Below are positions 44,819-53,498 of a stretch of DNA of 64,000 nucleotides, one piece after another (position 1 is the stretch's first letter; every line of letters starts with the position of its first letter). Source of the stretch: Synechococcus lacustris (lineage in GTDB: Bacteria > Cyanobacteriota > Cyanobacteriia > PCC-6307 > Cyanobiaceae); contig CAJAQB010000012.1 of NCBI GenBank assembly GCA_903943975.1, positions 36,228 through 100,227 on the forward strand. Reading direction: 5' to 3'. A program made the translations under genes and the position numbers. The notes beneath the pieces are model-generated. The model did no database searches, was not told the DNA's origin, and saw nothing but the letters and a program-made list of their open reading frames with translations.

Positions 44819-44842
44819 CCCTTACCTGCCGGGGAGCACAAG

Positions 44843-46150
44843 TTAGGGCGCGCCGGCGGCGGCCTGCGGCAGCAGTTCTTCCACCATCCGAGCCAGGCTG
44901 GCCACGGCCCCGGGCTGGCCCCGCAGGCTGCGGAGATCGTCGCGCATGCCCTCCAGCCGCTGGGGTTCCGCCAGCCAGTCGGCGGCTTCAGTGGCGATCG
45001 CCTCGGGGGTGATTGCCCCCACCCGTTCCGGCACCACCGCCCGCCCGGCGCTGATGTTGGGCCAGGCGAGGAAGCCCCGGTTACGCATGCGCCAGGCGGT
45101 GAGGGCCACCCCCAGTAACCAGCGCAGCAGGGGCAGGCGTGCCACCAGCCCCAACCAGCCATCCCAGGCCTGCATCACATGCAGATGCTGGGTGGGCACC
45201 AGCACCAGCATCGGCACCCCCAGGGCCCCCAGTTCCGCCGTGTTGGCCCCCACGGTGGTGAGGGCCAGGGCGCATTGGCTCAGGGGCCCATGGGCCGGGT
45301 GTTCCTGCACCAAGCGGATTGGTGTGCCGGCGGCGCTCAGCAGCCACTGCACCCCGTCTTGCTGCTCCAGCGTTGGGGGCTGCACCCCATAGAAGCGGTG
45401 CAGTGGATTGTTGGGGCCGGCATAGCTGAGCAGCTCCGCCACTGAGGTGGTGGGGGCCACGGGCAGCAGGAATTGGGTTTGGGGCCGCAGCTGCCGCAGC
45501 CGATCGGCAGTGCGCAGCAGGAAGGGCATGCCCACCTGCAATTTCGCCCGTTTGGAGCCGGGCAGAAGGGCCACCCATTCGCCGGGGGGCAGGGGGGCGC
45601 TGCTGCGGGCGGAATCGGAGAGGTCGGCCATCAGGTCCCCCACCACCTGGCAGCGCTGGCGCCAGCGGGGGGCGAGGCGGGCGGCGGCGGCGGGGCCCAT
45701 GGCGGCGATGCGGTCGTTCCACTGGGGCCAGCGGGCCACCCATTCGGCATAGGTGAGATGGCGATAGCCGAGCCGGGCCGAGAGCAGCACCGTCCAGAAC
45801 TGGTCACCCCCCATAAACACCACCACCCCATGGCGGGGCCAGGGGCCCTGGCGCTGGGGACGCAACAGAAGTGACCAGAACCGCTGGGCCGGCAGGATCC
45901 GTTCAAACAGCCCCATGGCGGCGGCCACCCGCGCTTCACTGCCGGTGGCGTTCGGACAGGGCACCAGCACCAGCTGCAGTCCCAGCCGGGCGGTGGCTGA
46001 GCGCGGGCGCAGGGGCAGGTCGCGGTGGAGCCGCTCGGCGAGGGGACGCACCCAGGTGGTCAGCTCCCCAGGGCCATTGCACACCAGAACAATCGCCCCC
46101 CCATCGGTGGGCTGTGGGGCGGAGCTCCTCAAGGGATCAACCGGCGACAA
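44843..46150 (-). CDS. LpxB-like (lipid-A-disaccharide synthase-related) glycosyltransferase
   Basis: A 435-residue protein of the GT-B fold resembling LpxB-related cyanobacterial proteins: NGPGELTTWVRPLAERL near the N-terminus, FMGGDQFWTVLLSARLGYRH, LLPGSKRAKLQVGMPFLL, and the C-terminal TTVGANTAELGALGVPMLVL. LpxB makes the lipid A disaccharide, but the family here may use another acceptor, because cyanobacterial lipid A is simplified. The reading frame begins at a TTG (46150) only 5 bases from the tRNA-Leu; the in-frame TTG 46132 is an alternative. Confidence 0.7.
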   Translation of the reverse strand: MSPVDPLRSSAPQPTDGGAIVLVCNGPGELTTWVRPLAERLHRDLPLRPRSATARLGLQLVLVPCPNATGSEARVAAAMGLFERILPAQRFWSLLLRPQRQGPWPRHGVVVFMGGDQFWTVLLSARLGYRHLTYAEWVARWPQWNDRIAAMGPAAAARLAPRWRQRCQVVGDLMADLSDSARSSAPLPPGEWVALLPGSKRAKLQVGMPFLLRTADRLRQLRPQTQFLLPVAPTTSVAELLSYAGPNNPLHRFYGVQPPTLEQQDGVQWLLSAAGTPIRLVQEHPAHGPLSQCALALTTVGANTAELGALGVPMLVLVPTQHLHVMQAWDGWLGLVARLPLLRWLLGVALTAWRMRNRGFLAWPNISAGRAVVPERVGAITPEAIATEAADWLAEPQRLEGMRDDLRSLRGQPGAVASLARMVEELLPQAAAGAP

Positions 46151-46155
46151 AAAAA

Positions 46156-46237
46156 TGCGGATGGCGAGACTTGAACTCGCAAGACCGAAGTCACACGCCC
46201 CTCAAACGTGCGTGTCTACCAATTCCACCACATCCGC
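46156..46237 (-). tRNA. tRNA-Leu (anticodon GAG)
   Basis: Read on the minus strand: acceptor GCGGATG (46237-46231) pairs with CATCCGC (46163-46157) with discriminator A at 46156. The anticodon stem CACGT/GCGTG encloses TTGAGGG, giving anticodon GAG. A long class II variable arm (GAC-TTCG-GTC) and a T arm GCGAG-TTCAAGT-CTCGC follow. CCA is not encoded. It is 5 bases from the LpxB-like reading frame. Confidence 0.95.
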
Positions 46238-46352
46238 GTGGCCTGCTTAGGCACTGGGCCTTTGCAGTACTCCAGCATACCTGGGGCACTGCTGCCCCCC
46301 TGGGGGCCCAGCTGGTTCCCGCTGATAGAGTCGCTTGTTCCAGCGGGCCCCC

Positions 46353-47735
46353 ATGGCCATTGGCAAGCTTCTGATCGCAAACCGGGGTGAAATCGCCCTG
46401 CGCATCATTCGCACTTGCCGGGAGATGGGCATTGCCACGGTGGCTGTTTACAGCACCGTTGATCGCAACGCCCTGCACGTGCAATTGGCGGATGAGGCGG
46501 TGTGTGTGGGGGATTCCCCCAGCAGCCGCAGCTATCTAAATATTCCCAACATCATTGCCGCCGCCACCTCCCGGGGGGCGGATGCCATCCATCCCGGCTA
46601 TGGCTTCCTGGCGGAAAACGATCGCTTCGCTGAGATCTGCAATGCCCACGGGCTGATTTTTGTGGGTCCCTCCCCGGAGTCGATCCGGGCGATGGGAGAC
46701 AAGTCCACGGCTAAGGCCACGATGCAGCGGGTGGGGGTGCCCACGATCCCCGGCAGTGAGGGCCTCGTGGCGGATCCGGCCGAGGCGGCCCGGCTGGCGG
46801 AGGTCATGGGCTATCCGGTGATGATCAAGGCCACCGCCGGCGGTGGTGGTCGGGGTATGCGCCTGGTATCCCACCGGCAGGAATTGGATCAGTTGTTTAA
46901 GGCGGCCCAGGGGGAGGCGGAGGCAGCCTTTGGCAATCCAGGGCTGTATCTGGAGAAATTCATCGACCGCCCCCGCCATGTGGAGGTGCAGATCCTGGCG
47001 GACCGTTACGGCCAGGTGGTGCACCTGGGGGAAAGGGACTGCTCGATCCAGCGGCGCCACCAGAAGCTGTTGGAGGAATCCCCCAGCCCGGCCCTAAATC
47101 CGGTGATCCGCGAACGCATGGGGGAAGCGGCAATCGCTGCGGCTCGCTCCATCGGTTACGAGGGGGCCGGCACCGTCGAGTTCCTGCTCGATGCCAGTGG
47201 CGAGTTTTATTTCATGGAGATGAACACCCGCATCCAGGTGGAGCATCCGGTCACGGAGGTGGTTACCGGCACCGACCTGATCGCCGAACAATTACGCATT
47301 GCCGCTGGCGAACCCCTGAGGCTGCGCCAGGAAGACATTCAGCTGCGGGGCCATGCGATCGAATGTCGGATCAACGCCGAAGACCCCAGCAAGGGTTTTC
47401 GCCCCTGCCCCGGCACGATCAGCGGCTGGCTACCCCCCGGCGGTCCCGGGGTGCGCTTCGACAGCCATGTGTACACCGGCTATGAGATCCCGCCCTTCTA
47501 CGACTCCCTAATCGGCAAGCTGATTGTTTGGGCGGAGGACCGTCCGGCCTGCCTGCGGCGCCTACGGCGGGCCCTGTCGGAATGTGCGGTTACCGGGGTG
47601 CCCACCACCATTGAGTTCCATCTGGCCCTGCTCGATCGACCCGAATTCCAGCGGGGTGAGGTGCACACGAAATTCGTTGAACAGGAAATGCTGGGTTTGT
47701 CACCGCCAACACCAACACCAACACCCAGCGCCTAG
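46353..47735 (+). CDS. accC: Acetyl-CoA carboxylase biotin carboxylase subunit
   Basis: The 460-residue subunit carboxylates biotin on AccB with bicarbonate and ATP, the first step of fatty-acid synthesis. The start is [18 protein letters not shown]. The ATP-grasp segments include [28 protein letters not shown] and [17 protein letters not shown], and the C-terminal domain contains INAEDP. The ATG 46353 is chosen over an upstream TTG (46335). Its stop overlaps the convergent YggT gene by 4 bases. Confidence 0.96.
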   Translation: MAIGKLLIANRGEIALRIIRTCREMGIATVAVYSTVDRNALHVQLADEAVCVGDSPSSRSYLNIPNIIAAATSRGADAIHPGYGFLAENDRFAEICNAHGLIFVGPSPESIRAMGDKSTAKATMQRVGVPTIPGSEGLVADPAEAARLAEVMGYPVMIKATAGGGGRGMRLVSHRQELDQLFKAAQGEAEAAFGNPGLYLEKFIDRPRHVEVQILADRYGQVVHLGERDCSIQRRHQKLLEESPSPALNPVIRERMGEAAIAAARSIGYEGAGTVEFLLDASGEFYFMEMNTRIQVEHPVTEVVTGTDLIAEQLRIAAGEPLRLRQEDIQLRGHAIECRINAEDPSKGFRPCPGTISGWLPPGGPGVRFDSHVYTGYEIPPFYDSLIGKLIVWAEDRPACLRRLRRALSECAVTGVPTTIEFHLALLDRPEFQRGEVHTKFVEQEMLGLSPPTPTPTPSA

Positions 47736-48052
47736 GCCAGCCGCTGGGCGGTTACGAGCAGTTGGCTAACCAGGCCCTGCTGGCCCACCAGCAGTTCCCG
47801 CAGCAAACTCACCAGTCCCACCAAGATCACTGGGCTCACGTCGACGCCACCAATCGGTGGCACCAGCTTGCGGGTGGGCACGAGCAGCGGTTCGGTGGGG
47901 ATTTGCACGATCGCCACCAGGGGGTTGTTGCGGTCCAGCTGGGGATACCAGCTGAGCACGATCCGGCATAGGAACAGCAGCGTCCAGGCGCCTAGCACCA
48001 GGCTGATCAGGGTGGCGCTGATTTGGAGCACCGGCAGGGGCAGGGCTGTCAC
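47732..48052 (-). CDS. YggT-family membrane protein
   Basis: A 106-residue membrane protein with two main membrane regions ([21 protein letters not shown] and [19 protein letters not shown]) and the family pattern [31 protein letters not shown]. The YggT/Ycf19 family is associated with cell division and thylakoid biogenesis in some organisms. The ATG is at 48052. The gene faces accC and diverges from the psbX region. Confidence 0.85.
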   Translation of the reverse strand: MTALPLPVLQISATLISLVLGAWTLLFLCRIVLSWYPQLDRNNPLVAIVQIPTEPLLVPTRKLVPPIGGVDVSPVILVGLVSLLRELLVGQQGLVSQLLVTAQRLA

Positions 48053-48093
48053 AAACTTCTACGGGCCGGGCCGGTCATCCTAAGGAGAGGCTT

Positions 48094-48132
48094 ATGGCCC
48101 GTAGGATGCGCCAACCACCGAGGCGTCTATGA
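48094..48132 (+). CDS. Arginine-rich 12-codon leader ORF overlapping psbX
   Basis: ATG at 48094 starts [12 protein letters not shown] and stops at TGA 48130-48132, so its stop overlaps the psbX ATG (ATGA). An AAGGAG at 48082-48087 is 6 bases upstream of the ATG, an ideal ribosome site, whereas psbX itself has only a weak GAGG. Two of the five arginine codons are AGG. It could couple or tune psbX translation, or be a chance reading frame. Confidence 0.4.
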   Translation: MARRMRQPPRRL

Positions 48133-48251
48133 CCCCCTCCCTCGCGAATTTCCTGAACAGTCTTGTGGCCGGCGCCCTGATTGTTGTGGTTCCCATCACG
48201 ATTGCGCTCCTGCTGGTGAGCCAAACCGACCAGGTGGATCGCAAGCTCTGA
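48129..48251 (+). CDS. psbX: Photosystem II PsbX protein
   Basis: A 40-residue single-span membrane protein: [20 protein letters not shown], then [19 protein letters not shown]. The N-terminal SLxNxLxSLV start, the membrane helix and the SQxD end match PsbX, a low-mass subunit near cytochrome b559 and the QB site. It lies in the gap between yggT (divergent) and ycf66, 84 bases upstream of the latter. An AAGGAG element belongs to the preceding leader ORF. Confidence 0.9.
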   Translation: MTPSLANFLNSLVAGALIVVVPITIALLLVSQTDQVDRKL

Positions 48252-48335
48252 TCCGCCCCTGACCGTTGGTAGGCGTGGCCTTTAAACTGCGCCAAACGGG
48301 ATTGGCTAGATCCCCCCAGGCCCTGGAGGCCGTTC

Positions 48336-49187
48336 ATGGTCAACGCCAGCCTTAACTGGGCCAGCATTGTTGGCATCGTGCTTGCCGTGGGCGGCACGAT
48401 GCTGTATTTCCTGCGCAGCTTTAAGCCTGCCCTGGCAAGGGATTACGACGTTTTTTTTGCCGCCGTCGGGCTTCTCTGCGGTGGCATTTTGTTTTTCCAG
48501 GGTTGGCGGCTTGATCCGATCCTGCAGTTCGGTCAGTTCCTGTTGGCGTCCACCACGGTGTTCTTCGCCTACGAATCAGTGCGGCTGCGCAGTGTCACCA
48601 CCGAGCAGGCCCGCCGTTCTTCCTTCTTTGATGACGAGGAGCCGCTGCCCACTCGCCCCCGCATGGGCCGGGGCGAGTGGGGGGGCGAGGACCGCCTGGA
48701 GGATCCCCAACCCCTGCGCCGTCGGATTCGCTCCCGGGTGGATGAGTACGACGAGGCGGAAGAGCCCCCGGCCGAACGCGATTTCTACCGGCCCCGGCGC
48801 CCCGAACGTACCGCCATCCCTGAGCGAGCCCAGAGCCGCTTTGGCGATCAGGAGGAGCCCTTGGAGCCCCCCACTTCCCGCACTCCCGCTCGGCCAACGG
48901 AGCCCCGCCCAGATTTTGGCGCCCGCCGCCGCGAGCGCGATGGCCGCGATGGCCGCGGTTCCCGCCCCTCAGCCCCAGTACCCGATGCCGCCCGTTCCAG
49001 TCGGCGGCCCGTGGGGCCGGGAGCCGCTGGAATACCACCAGTGGGCCCAGGCGCCGCCGCCAAGCCCCCCAGCCCCATGCCCCAGGGCTCGCCCATCAGC
49101 GACGCTGATTTCAGCCCCCTGCCGCCGCGGCCCCGGCCCGCCCAGCGCCCCTCAAACCCTGATAACAGCTCCCGCTTCGACGATTGA
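48336..49187 (+). CDS. Ycf66-family protein
   Basis: The 283-residue protein begins with two or three membrane helices (NWASIVGIVLAVGGTMLYFL, VFFAAVGLLCGGILFFQGW, ILQFGQFLLASTTVFFAYE) typical of Ycf66, followed by a long Arg/Pro/Glu-rich cytoplasmic tail that is poorly conserved. Function is unknown; plastid homologues exist. Its stop overlaps the next gene (TTGA), suggesting an operon. Confidence 0.85.
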   Translation: MVNASLNWASIVGIVLAVGGTMLYFLRSFKPALARDYDVFFAAVGLLCGGILFFQGWRLDPILQFGQFLLASTTVFFAYESVRLRSVTTEQARRSSFFDDEEPLPTRPRMGRGEWGGEDRLEDPQPLRRRIRSRVDEYDEAEEPPAERDFYRPRRPERTAIPERAQSRFGDQEEPLEPPTSRTPARPTEPRPDFGARRRERDGRDGRGSRPSAPVPDAARSSRRPVGPGAAGIPPVGPGAAAKPPSPMPQGSPISDADFSPLPPRPRPAQRPSNPDNSSRFDD

Positions 49188-49732
49188 ATCGGGCCCACTT
49201 TCACCGGGCCCACTTTCACCGGGCGCACTGGCATCGGGCCGCTTCCCCCTGGTGGCCCTGGGCCCTGGCCTGGCTGCTGCCCCTGGCGGGCTGCGCCCAA
49301 CGCTTTCAGGCCCCCGGCCTTGGCGACCAGCAGGAGCCGGCCCTGAGCGGTGATGGTCGCCTGTTGGCGATGGTGGCTGAACGGGGGGGGCGCCGCTCGG
49401 TGCGCCTAGTGGAACGGCTCAGCGGCCGGGAATTGCCCCTCCAGGGCCTGCAGCGGGGCCAACCCCACCGTTCCCCCTCCCTGAGCTGGAATGGCCGTTA
49501 TCTGGCCTTGATCCTGCAGCGGGACAGCCGCCGCGATGTGGTGGTGCTCGACCGGGCGCTGGGCCAGTTGCGGCCCCTGCCCCTGCCGGCAGACCGGTTG
49601 CCGGAACGGCTCAGCCTTTCCCCTGACGGCCGCCGCCTGGCGATTGAGGTGCTGCGCCAGGGCCAATTAGATGTGGAGCTGTTCAGAATCCCGGCCCATG
49701 AGGCCGATCTACCGCCGGGGACCCCCCTGTGA
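49184..49732 (+). CDS. TolB-like beta-propeller lipoprotein (first of pair)
   Basis: A 182-residue lipoprotein: signal and lipobox WALAWLLPLAGC, then propeller-type repeats (EPALSGDGRLLAMV, SLSWNGRYLALI, RLSLSPDGRRLAIEV). The repeats match the TolB C-terminal blade pattern. The start is a TTG (49184) overlapping the Ycf66 stop. The first residues are an HRAHFHRAHWHRA repeat encoded by 15-base units. The next gene is a shorter paralogue that overlaps its stop by 4 bases. Confidence 0.7.
   Translation: MNRAHFHRAHFHRAHWHRAASPWWPWALAWLLPLAGCAQRFQAPGLGDQQEPALSGDGRLLAMVAERGGRRSVRLVERLSGRELPLQGLQRGQPHRSPSLSWNGRYLALILQRDSRRDVVVLDRALGQLRPLPLPADRLPERLSLSPDGRRLAIEVLRQGQLDVELFRIPAHEADLPPGTPL
49190..49234 (+). 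repeat. Three 15-base tandem units in a lipoprotein signal region
   Basis: CGGGCCCACTTTCAC occurs exactly at 49190-49204 and 49205-49219, then as the degenerate CGGGCGCACTGGCAT at 49220-49234. The frame is kept, so the units encode the HRAHF repeat ahead of the signal sequence. Copy-number change would alter only the start of the precursor. Confidence 0.85.
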
Positions 49733-50250
49733 GCGGGGCCTTGCTGTTGCCGTTGCGGCGGCTGGGCCGGGGCGTTGGCCTTGGTCTGGGGCTCGGCTTG
49801 GGTCTCTGCCTTGGGGGCTGTCAACCGGCGGGTCTGCAGCCGGAAGCTGGCCTCAACCCGCGGCTGGCGGTCCCCGGTGATGACAGTTCCCCCAGCCTGG
49901 GCAACCGGGGCCTCGCCTGGATTGCCCCTGGCCTGGGGGGCCACCGCCAGGTGCGCTGGCTGGACCTGGCTTCGGGGTTGGGCTCACCACTGCCGGGCTT
50001 AAACCGGCCCGATGCCCAGCCGATCAGCGTCAGCGTTGATGGCCAGGGCCAGCGCTTTGCCCTGGTGCGGCGCCTGGAGGGGCGCACCGAGTTGCTTGTT
50101 TACGAACGTTCTTTGGCCCTGTTGCGGCCGATCCCATTGCTGCCGGCGGGGGTGCCCGGCCAGGTGGCCCTCAGTGCAGACGGCCGCTGGTTGGCGGTGC
50201 AGGTGAGCCGCGGCGGGGCCTGGCAGGTGGAGCTGTTGGCCCTGCCCTAG
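49729..50250 (+). CDS. TolB-like lipoprotein (second of pair)
   Basis: A 173-residue lipoprotein with a lipobox LCLGGC after a Gly-Leu-rich signal (GLGLGLGLGLCLGGC), followed by propeller-like repeats (SVSVDGQGQRFALV, VALSADGRWLAVQV). It resembles the first lipoprotein in repeat style. The start is a GTG overlapping the previous stop (GTGA). The end overlaps the convergent hli gene by 4 bases. Envelope role inferred. Confidence 0.7.
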   Translation: MSGALLLPLRRLGRGVGLGLGLGLGLCLGGCQPAGLQPEAGLNPRLAVPGDDSSPSLGNRGLAWIAPGLGGHRQVRWLDLASGLGSPLPGLNRPDAQPISVSVDGQGQRFALVRRLEGRTELLVYERSLALLRPIPLLPAGVPGQVALSADGRWLAVQVSRGGAWQVELLALP

Positions 50251-50456
50251 GAGAGGCCGGCCCACTGCAGGAAGGAACGCTGGCTCACGGCTTCGATCAG
50301 CAATACCGCCAGGAAGCCCAGCATCGCGAAGCGGCCATTGATCCGTTCGGCGTAGGCACTCCAGCCGAAGGCGGGCACATCCGTGGTGGTGGCACTCGGG
50401 GTGCTGTCACTACTGCTGGCAGTGCTGCTGGCTTGCTGGTTTTCGGCTTCGGCCAT
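50247..50456 (-). CDS. hli: High-light-inducible (HLIP/Scp) protein
   Basis: A 69-residue protein with a polar, Ser/Thr-rich start and the chlorophyll a/b-binding-like helix AERINGRFAMLGFLAVLLIE, which is the Hlip signature (ERxNGRxAMxGF). Hlips bind chlorophyll and carotenoids and protect photosystems under high light or other stress. It follows the ABC gene (50485) on the same strand. Confidence 0.95.
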   Translation of the reverse strand: MAEAENQQASSTASSSDSTPSATTTDVPAFGWSAYAERINGRFAMLGFLAVLLIEAVSQRSFLQWAGLS

Positions 50457-50484
50457 GGGGGTTAAGCAACGGGAAGAGGTTTAT

Positions 50485-52506
50485 TTAGCTGTTGCCAAAT
50501 TCGTAGCCGGCGGCGGGCAGCAGGCGCCAACCCCCCAGGCCATCCAATTCCAGCACCAGGTCATGGAAGGCGGCCAGGGTGGGGCGGTGGCCCACGCTGA
50601 TCGTGGCCATGGAGCGGCGGCTCAGCAGGGAGTAGAGCCGTTCTTCCGTGGCCACATCCAGGGCACTGGTGGCCTCATCCAGCACAGCAAAGGCCGGGGA
50701 ATTCAGTAGCAAACGGGCAAAGGCAAGCCGTTGCTGTTCGCCGAGGGAGAGCAGCCGCGGCCAGTCCTGCTGGATGCCGAGGTCGGGGTAGCGGCTCACC
50801 ATCGTGGCCAGGTTCACCTCCTCCAGCACGCTGCGCAGCTGCTCATCACTGAAGCGGGCCTGGTCCATGGGGTAACAGAGCTGTTCCCGCAGGCTGCCCA
50901 GCAGCATGTAGGGCTTCTGGGGAATGAACATCAGTTCCCCCAGGGGCGGCCGCAGCACCTCGCCGCTGGCACTGGGCCAGAGGCCACTCACCATGCGGAG
51001 GAAGGAGGTTTTGCCGCAGCCGCTAGGGCCCACCACCAGCAGCCGTTGGTGGGGGCCCACCTCGAGGCTGATGTCTTTCACCAGCGGCTGGCGGGAGCCG
51101 GGGGGTAGCACCGTGGCATGGCGCACCAGGATCGAACCGCTGTGGTCCAGGCCGCGGGGATCTTCACTGGTGGCCAGCACCGGCAGGCTTTCAATCGTGC
51201 CCTGGAAGCTCTCCAGGCGGCTGATGCTGGCGGAGAAGGCGGCCAGGCTGTCGATGTTGTTAACGATGTAGCTCACGGAGCCAAACACCTGGCTGAAGGC
51301 AATCGAGGCCTGGCTAAATACTCCGAAATCAACATCCTTGGCGAAGTAGATCGGGGCAATCACGATCCAGGGCAGGAAGCGAGACAGGTAGTCATAGGAG
51401 CGCTGGATCATGCCGATCAAGGCTTGCCAAATGATCAGCCGATCAAAGTTGCGGATCGCCCCCCCCAACCGGCGTTCGGCTTCCTGGGATTCCTGGGCTT
51501 CCCCCTTGTAGAAGGCAATTGATTCGGCGTTATCGCGGATATGAACTAGGCCATAGCGGAAGTCGGCCTCCAGCTTGAGCTGCTGGAAGTTGAGCTTCAC
51601 CAGCTTGCGACTGATGAACACAATCAGGGCGGTGCCCCCCACGGAATAAATCAGCAGCGCGTAGGTGAGGTTGCGGCTGATGCCCCAGAGCACCACGATG
51701 AAACTGAAGAAGGTGAGCAGCGCTTCGAGGATGCCCACGGTCACCGAAAGGCTGGTGCCAGTGAAGTTGCGGGTGTCTTCCGAAATCCGTTGGTCGGGGT
51801 TGTCCACTTCAGCGTGGACTTCATCGTTGGGGTTGAGTTGGTAATAGGCGCGATCGCCCATGTAGCGCCCCAGCAGCCGTTTGCTTAGCCATTCGCGCCA
51901 GAGCAAGCCCAGCTTGGGGATGATGTAGTTCTGCAGGGTGCGAATCGGCAGGGCGATCACCAGGCAGAAGCCATAGATTGAAATGATGCGCCAGAAGCCC
52001 GGGGCGTCATAGGCCACCTGGGCATTGTCGATGTTGCGGGCAATAAAACTAATGCCCACATTGATGCCATTAATTACCAGCAGCAGCAGGGCAATCACCC
52101 CCAGCAGCAACCAGGGCAGCCAGCGCCCCTGGCGCAATTTGCTGCGGAAGCCAACGAAACAGGCGATGCCGCCCAGCATCAACAGCACCACCACGGCCCC
52201 CACCGGGCTGCCCCAGATGGCGGCCACCCGTTCCGGCACCCCCGGCAAGAAGCGCGACTGCAATTGTGGAATTAGGGCACCGCTGGCGGCCACCAGGCCG
52301 GTGAGCAGCAGCAGGGTGGTGCCCACCACCACCGCCAGCAGGGCCAGCACCAGCACGAAGAACTGCCAGCCATTGGAGTCCTCCACCGGCAGGAAGTAGG
52401 GCTGGGCCAGCCGTTGCAGCTTGATGAATTGGGTCCGTAGGGACTTAAGGGGACTCATCGGCAAGGGCAGGGGAGAGGCCGGGGGCTTGGCACCGGAGTT
52501 TCCCAT
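50485..52506 (-). CDS. ABC exporter of the SbmA/BacA-YddA type (membrane-ATPase fusion)
   Basis: The 673-residue protein has membrane helices typical of the ABC_membrane_2 family (FFVLVLALLAVVVGTTLLLL, RIISIYGFCLVIALPI), the segment NPDQRISEDTRNFTGTSLSV, and an ATPase domain with Walker [38 protein letters not shown] and Walker B AFAVLDEATSALD. Relatives transport vitamin B12, peptides or fatty acyl compounds; which one is not clear here. The ATG is at 52506. HIT lies upstream on the same strand (35 bases) and hli downstream (28 bases), so a single transcript is possible. Confidence 0.85.
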   Translation of the reverse strand: MGNSGAKPPASPLPLPMSPLKSLRTQFIKLQRLAQPYFLPVEDSNGWQFFVLVLALLAVVVGTTLLLLTGLVAASGALIPQLQSRFLPGVPERVAAIWGSPVGAVVVLLMLGGIACFVGFRSKLRQGRWLPWLLLGVIALLLLVINGINVGISFIARNIDNAQVAYDAPGFWRIISIYGFCLVIALPIRTLQNYIIPKLGLLWREWLSKRLLGRYMGDRAYYQLNPNDEVHAEVDNPDQRISEDTRNFTGTSLSVTVGILEALLTFFSFIVVLWGISRNLTYALLIYSVGGTALIVFISRKLVKLNFQQLKLEADFRYGLVHIRDNAESIAFYKGEAQESQEAERRLGGAIRNFDRLIIWQALIGMIQRSYDYLSRFLPWIVIAPIYFAKDVDFGVFSQASIAFSQVFGSVSYIVNNIDSLAAFSASISRLESFQGTIESLPVLATSEDPRGLDHSGSILVRHATVLPPGSRQPLVKDISLEVGPHQRLLVVGPSGCGKTSFLRMVSGLWPSASGEVLRPPLGELMFIPQKPYMLLGSLREQLCYPMDQARFSDEQLRSVLEEVNLATMVSRYPDLGIQQDWPRLLSLGEQQRLAFARLLLNSPAFAVLDEATSALDVATEERLYSLLSRRSMATISVGHRPTLAAFHDLVLELDGLGGWRLLPAAGYEFGNS

Positions 52507-52541
52507 TGTTGCGGTTCCTGTTGCGCTTCAGCTGTTCTGGT

Positions 52542-52889
52542 TCAACCGGGGGGCCATTGCATTGGTCGGCCACCGAGCACATGCACGTGCAGGTGGAACA
52601 CCGTTTGACCGGCGCCAGCCCCAGTGTTAATCACTGTTCTCCAGTCGTTTAAGCCCGCCTCCTGCGCCACCCGGGCCGCCACCAGCAGCAGGTGACCCAG
52701 CAGGGCTTCCTGCTGCTGCTCCGCCTGGGCCAGGCTGATCAGGTGCTCCCGGGGAATCACCAGCAGGTGAACCGGCGCCTGGGGTTGTACATCGCGGAAG
52801 GCAATGCAGCGGTCGTCTTCGTAGACCCGATCCGCGGGGATCTCCCCCCGCAGAATTTTTCCGAAAATCGTGTCGTTGCTATCGCCCAT
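52542..52889 (-). CDS. HIT-family nucleotide hydrolase (HINT type)
   Basis: A 115-residue HIT protein: start DTIFGKILRGEIPADRVYED, and histidine-triad motif HLHVHVLGGR near the C-terminus. HINT enzymes hydrolyse adenosine phosphoramidates; the physiological substrate is uncertain. It is upstream of the ABC exporter on the same strand. Confidence 0.95.
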   Translation of the reverse strand: MGDSNDTIFGKILRGEIPADRVYEDDRCIAFRDVQPQAPVHLLVIPREHLISLAQAEQQQEALLGHLLLVAARVAQEAGLNDWRTVINTGAGAGQTVFHLHVHVLGGRPMQWPPG

Positions 52890-53170
52890 GGCAGCTGAGT
52901 GGGGGAGGTGGTTGGGGCTGGAGCTGATTTGTTCCTAGGCTGGGGGCCAAGCAAGGTAATGACCATGGCCCTTTGTCTGGCTCCCCTGGTGTCTGCGGCA
53001 GCAGCGGCCGCCACAGCCCTTTGTTCCTCGTTGCCGGCCAATTGTCCCCCGAATGCCGCCCGGCTGCAGGTCCCTTGTATGCACCAACAGGAGCTACCGG
53101 CCCCCCAAAGGGGCCAAACAGTTGCACCCACGCTTTAAATAAGTGTGTTCCAGCTGTTTCTGGCCTGTAA
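52890..53170. other. Intergenic region between HIT and a small hypothetical gene
   Basis: This 281-base gap is divergent. Only a weak reading frame (52899-53138, with MTMALCLAPLVSAAAAAATA in it) is visible; it lacks homology signs and I do not call it a gene. No clear promoter, RNA or repeat was recognised. Confidence 0.5.
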
Positions 53171-53431
53171 GTGTCCCTGCCCATGCTCCATCTGCAGTTC
53201 CTGGAGGAACTAGTTCGGCGCCGCCGCGCTCCGATCCGGAAGCGGATGGAGAATGGGCTGCGGGCAGCCGGTCTGGATTTGCTCACGGCCGTCAATCGTT
53301 TGGCTGATCTGCTCGATGGCCAGGAAGGCCCGCTGGAAGCCAGCAGCCAAGCGGAGTTGTTTGACTACACCGAGGCCTCGATTCGCCGCCTCGAACGTTT
53401 GCGTTACCGCCTTTCCCAGCGCCAGCGCTGA
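53171..53431 (+). CDS. Small conserved-looking helical protein, unknown function
   Basis: An 86-residue protein, mostly helical and charged: LQFLEELVRRRRAPIRKRME, LLTAVNRLADLLDGQEGP, DYTEASIRRLERLRYRL. The GTG start is at 53171, with an ATG at 53183 as alternative. No family is recognised. It is 67 bases upstream of comM on the same strand. Confidence 0.6.
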   Translation: MSLPMLHLQFLEELVRRRRAPIRKRMENGLRAAGLDLLTAVNRLADLLDGQEGPLEASSQAELFDYTEASIRRLERLRYRLSQRQR

Positions 53432-53498
53432 GTAAGCAGGGCCCTTGATACAAAGCAGCCCAAGGGGGGCTTTAGGGAAGTAGCGGCTCTGCTTTTTG

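Noticed and set aside
52899..53138. 79-codon frame in the HIT/hypothetical gap
   Set aside because: A signal-like stretch occurs but no ribosome site, conserved pattern or partner supports it.
53452..53476. Hairpin-like sequence AAAGCAGCCC...GGGGCTTT before comM
   Set aside because: Imperfect stem and position ahead of comM do not distinguish a terminator from chance.
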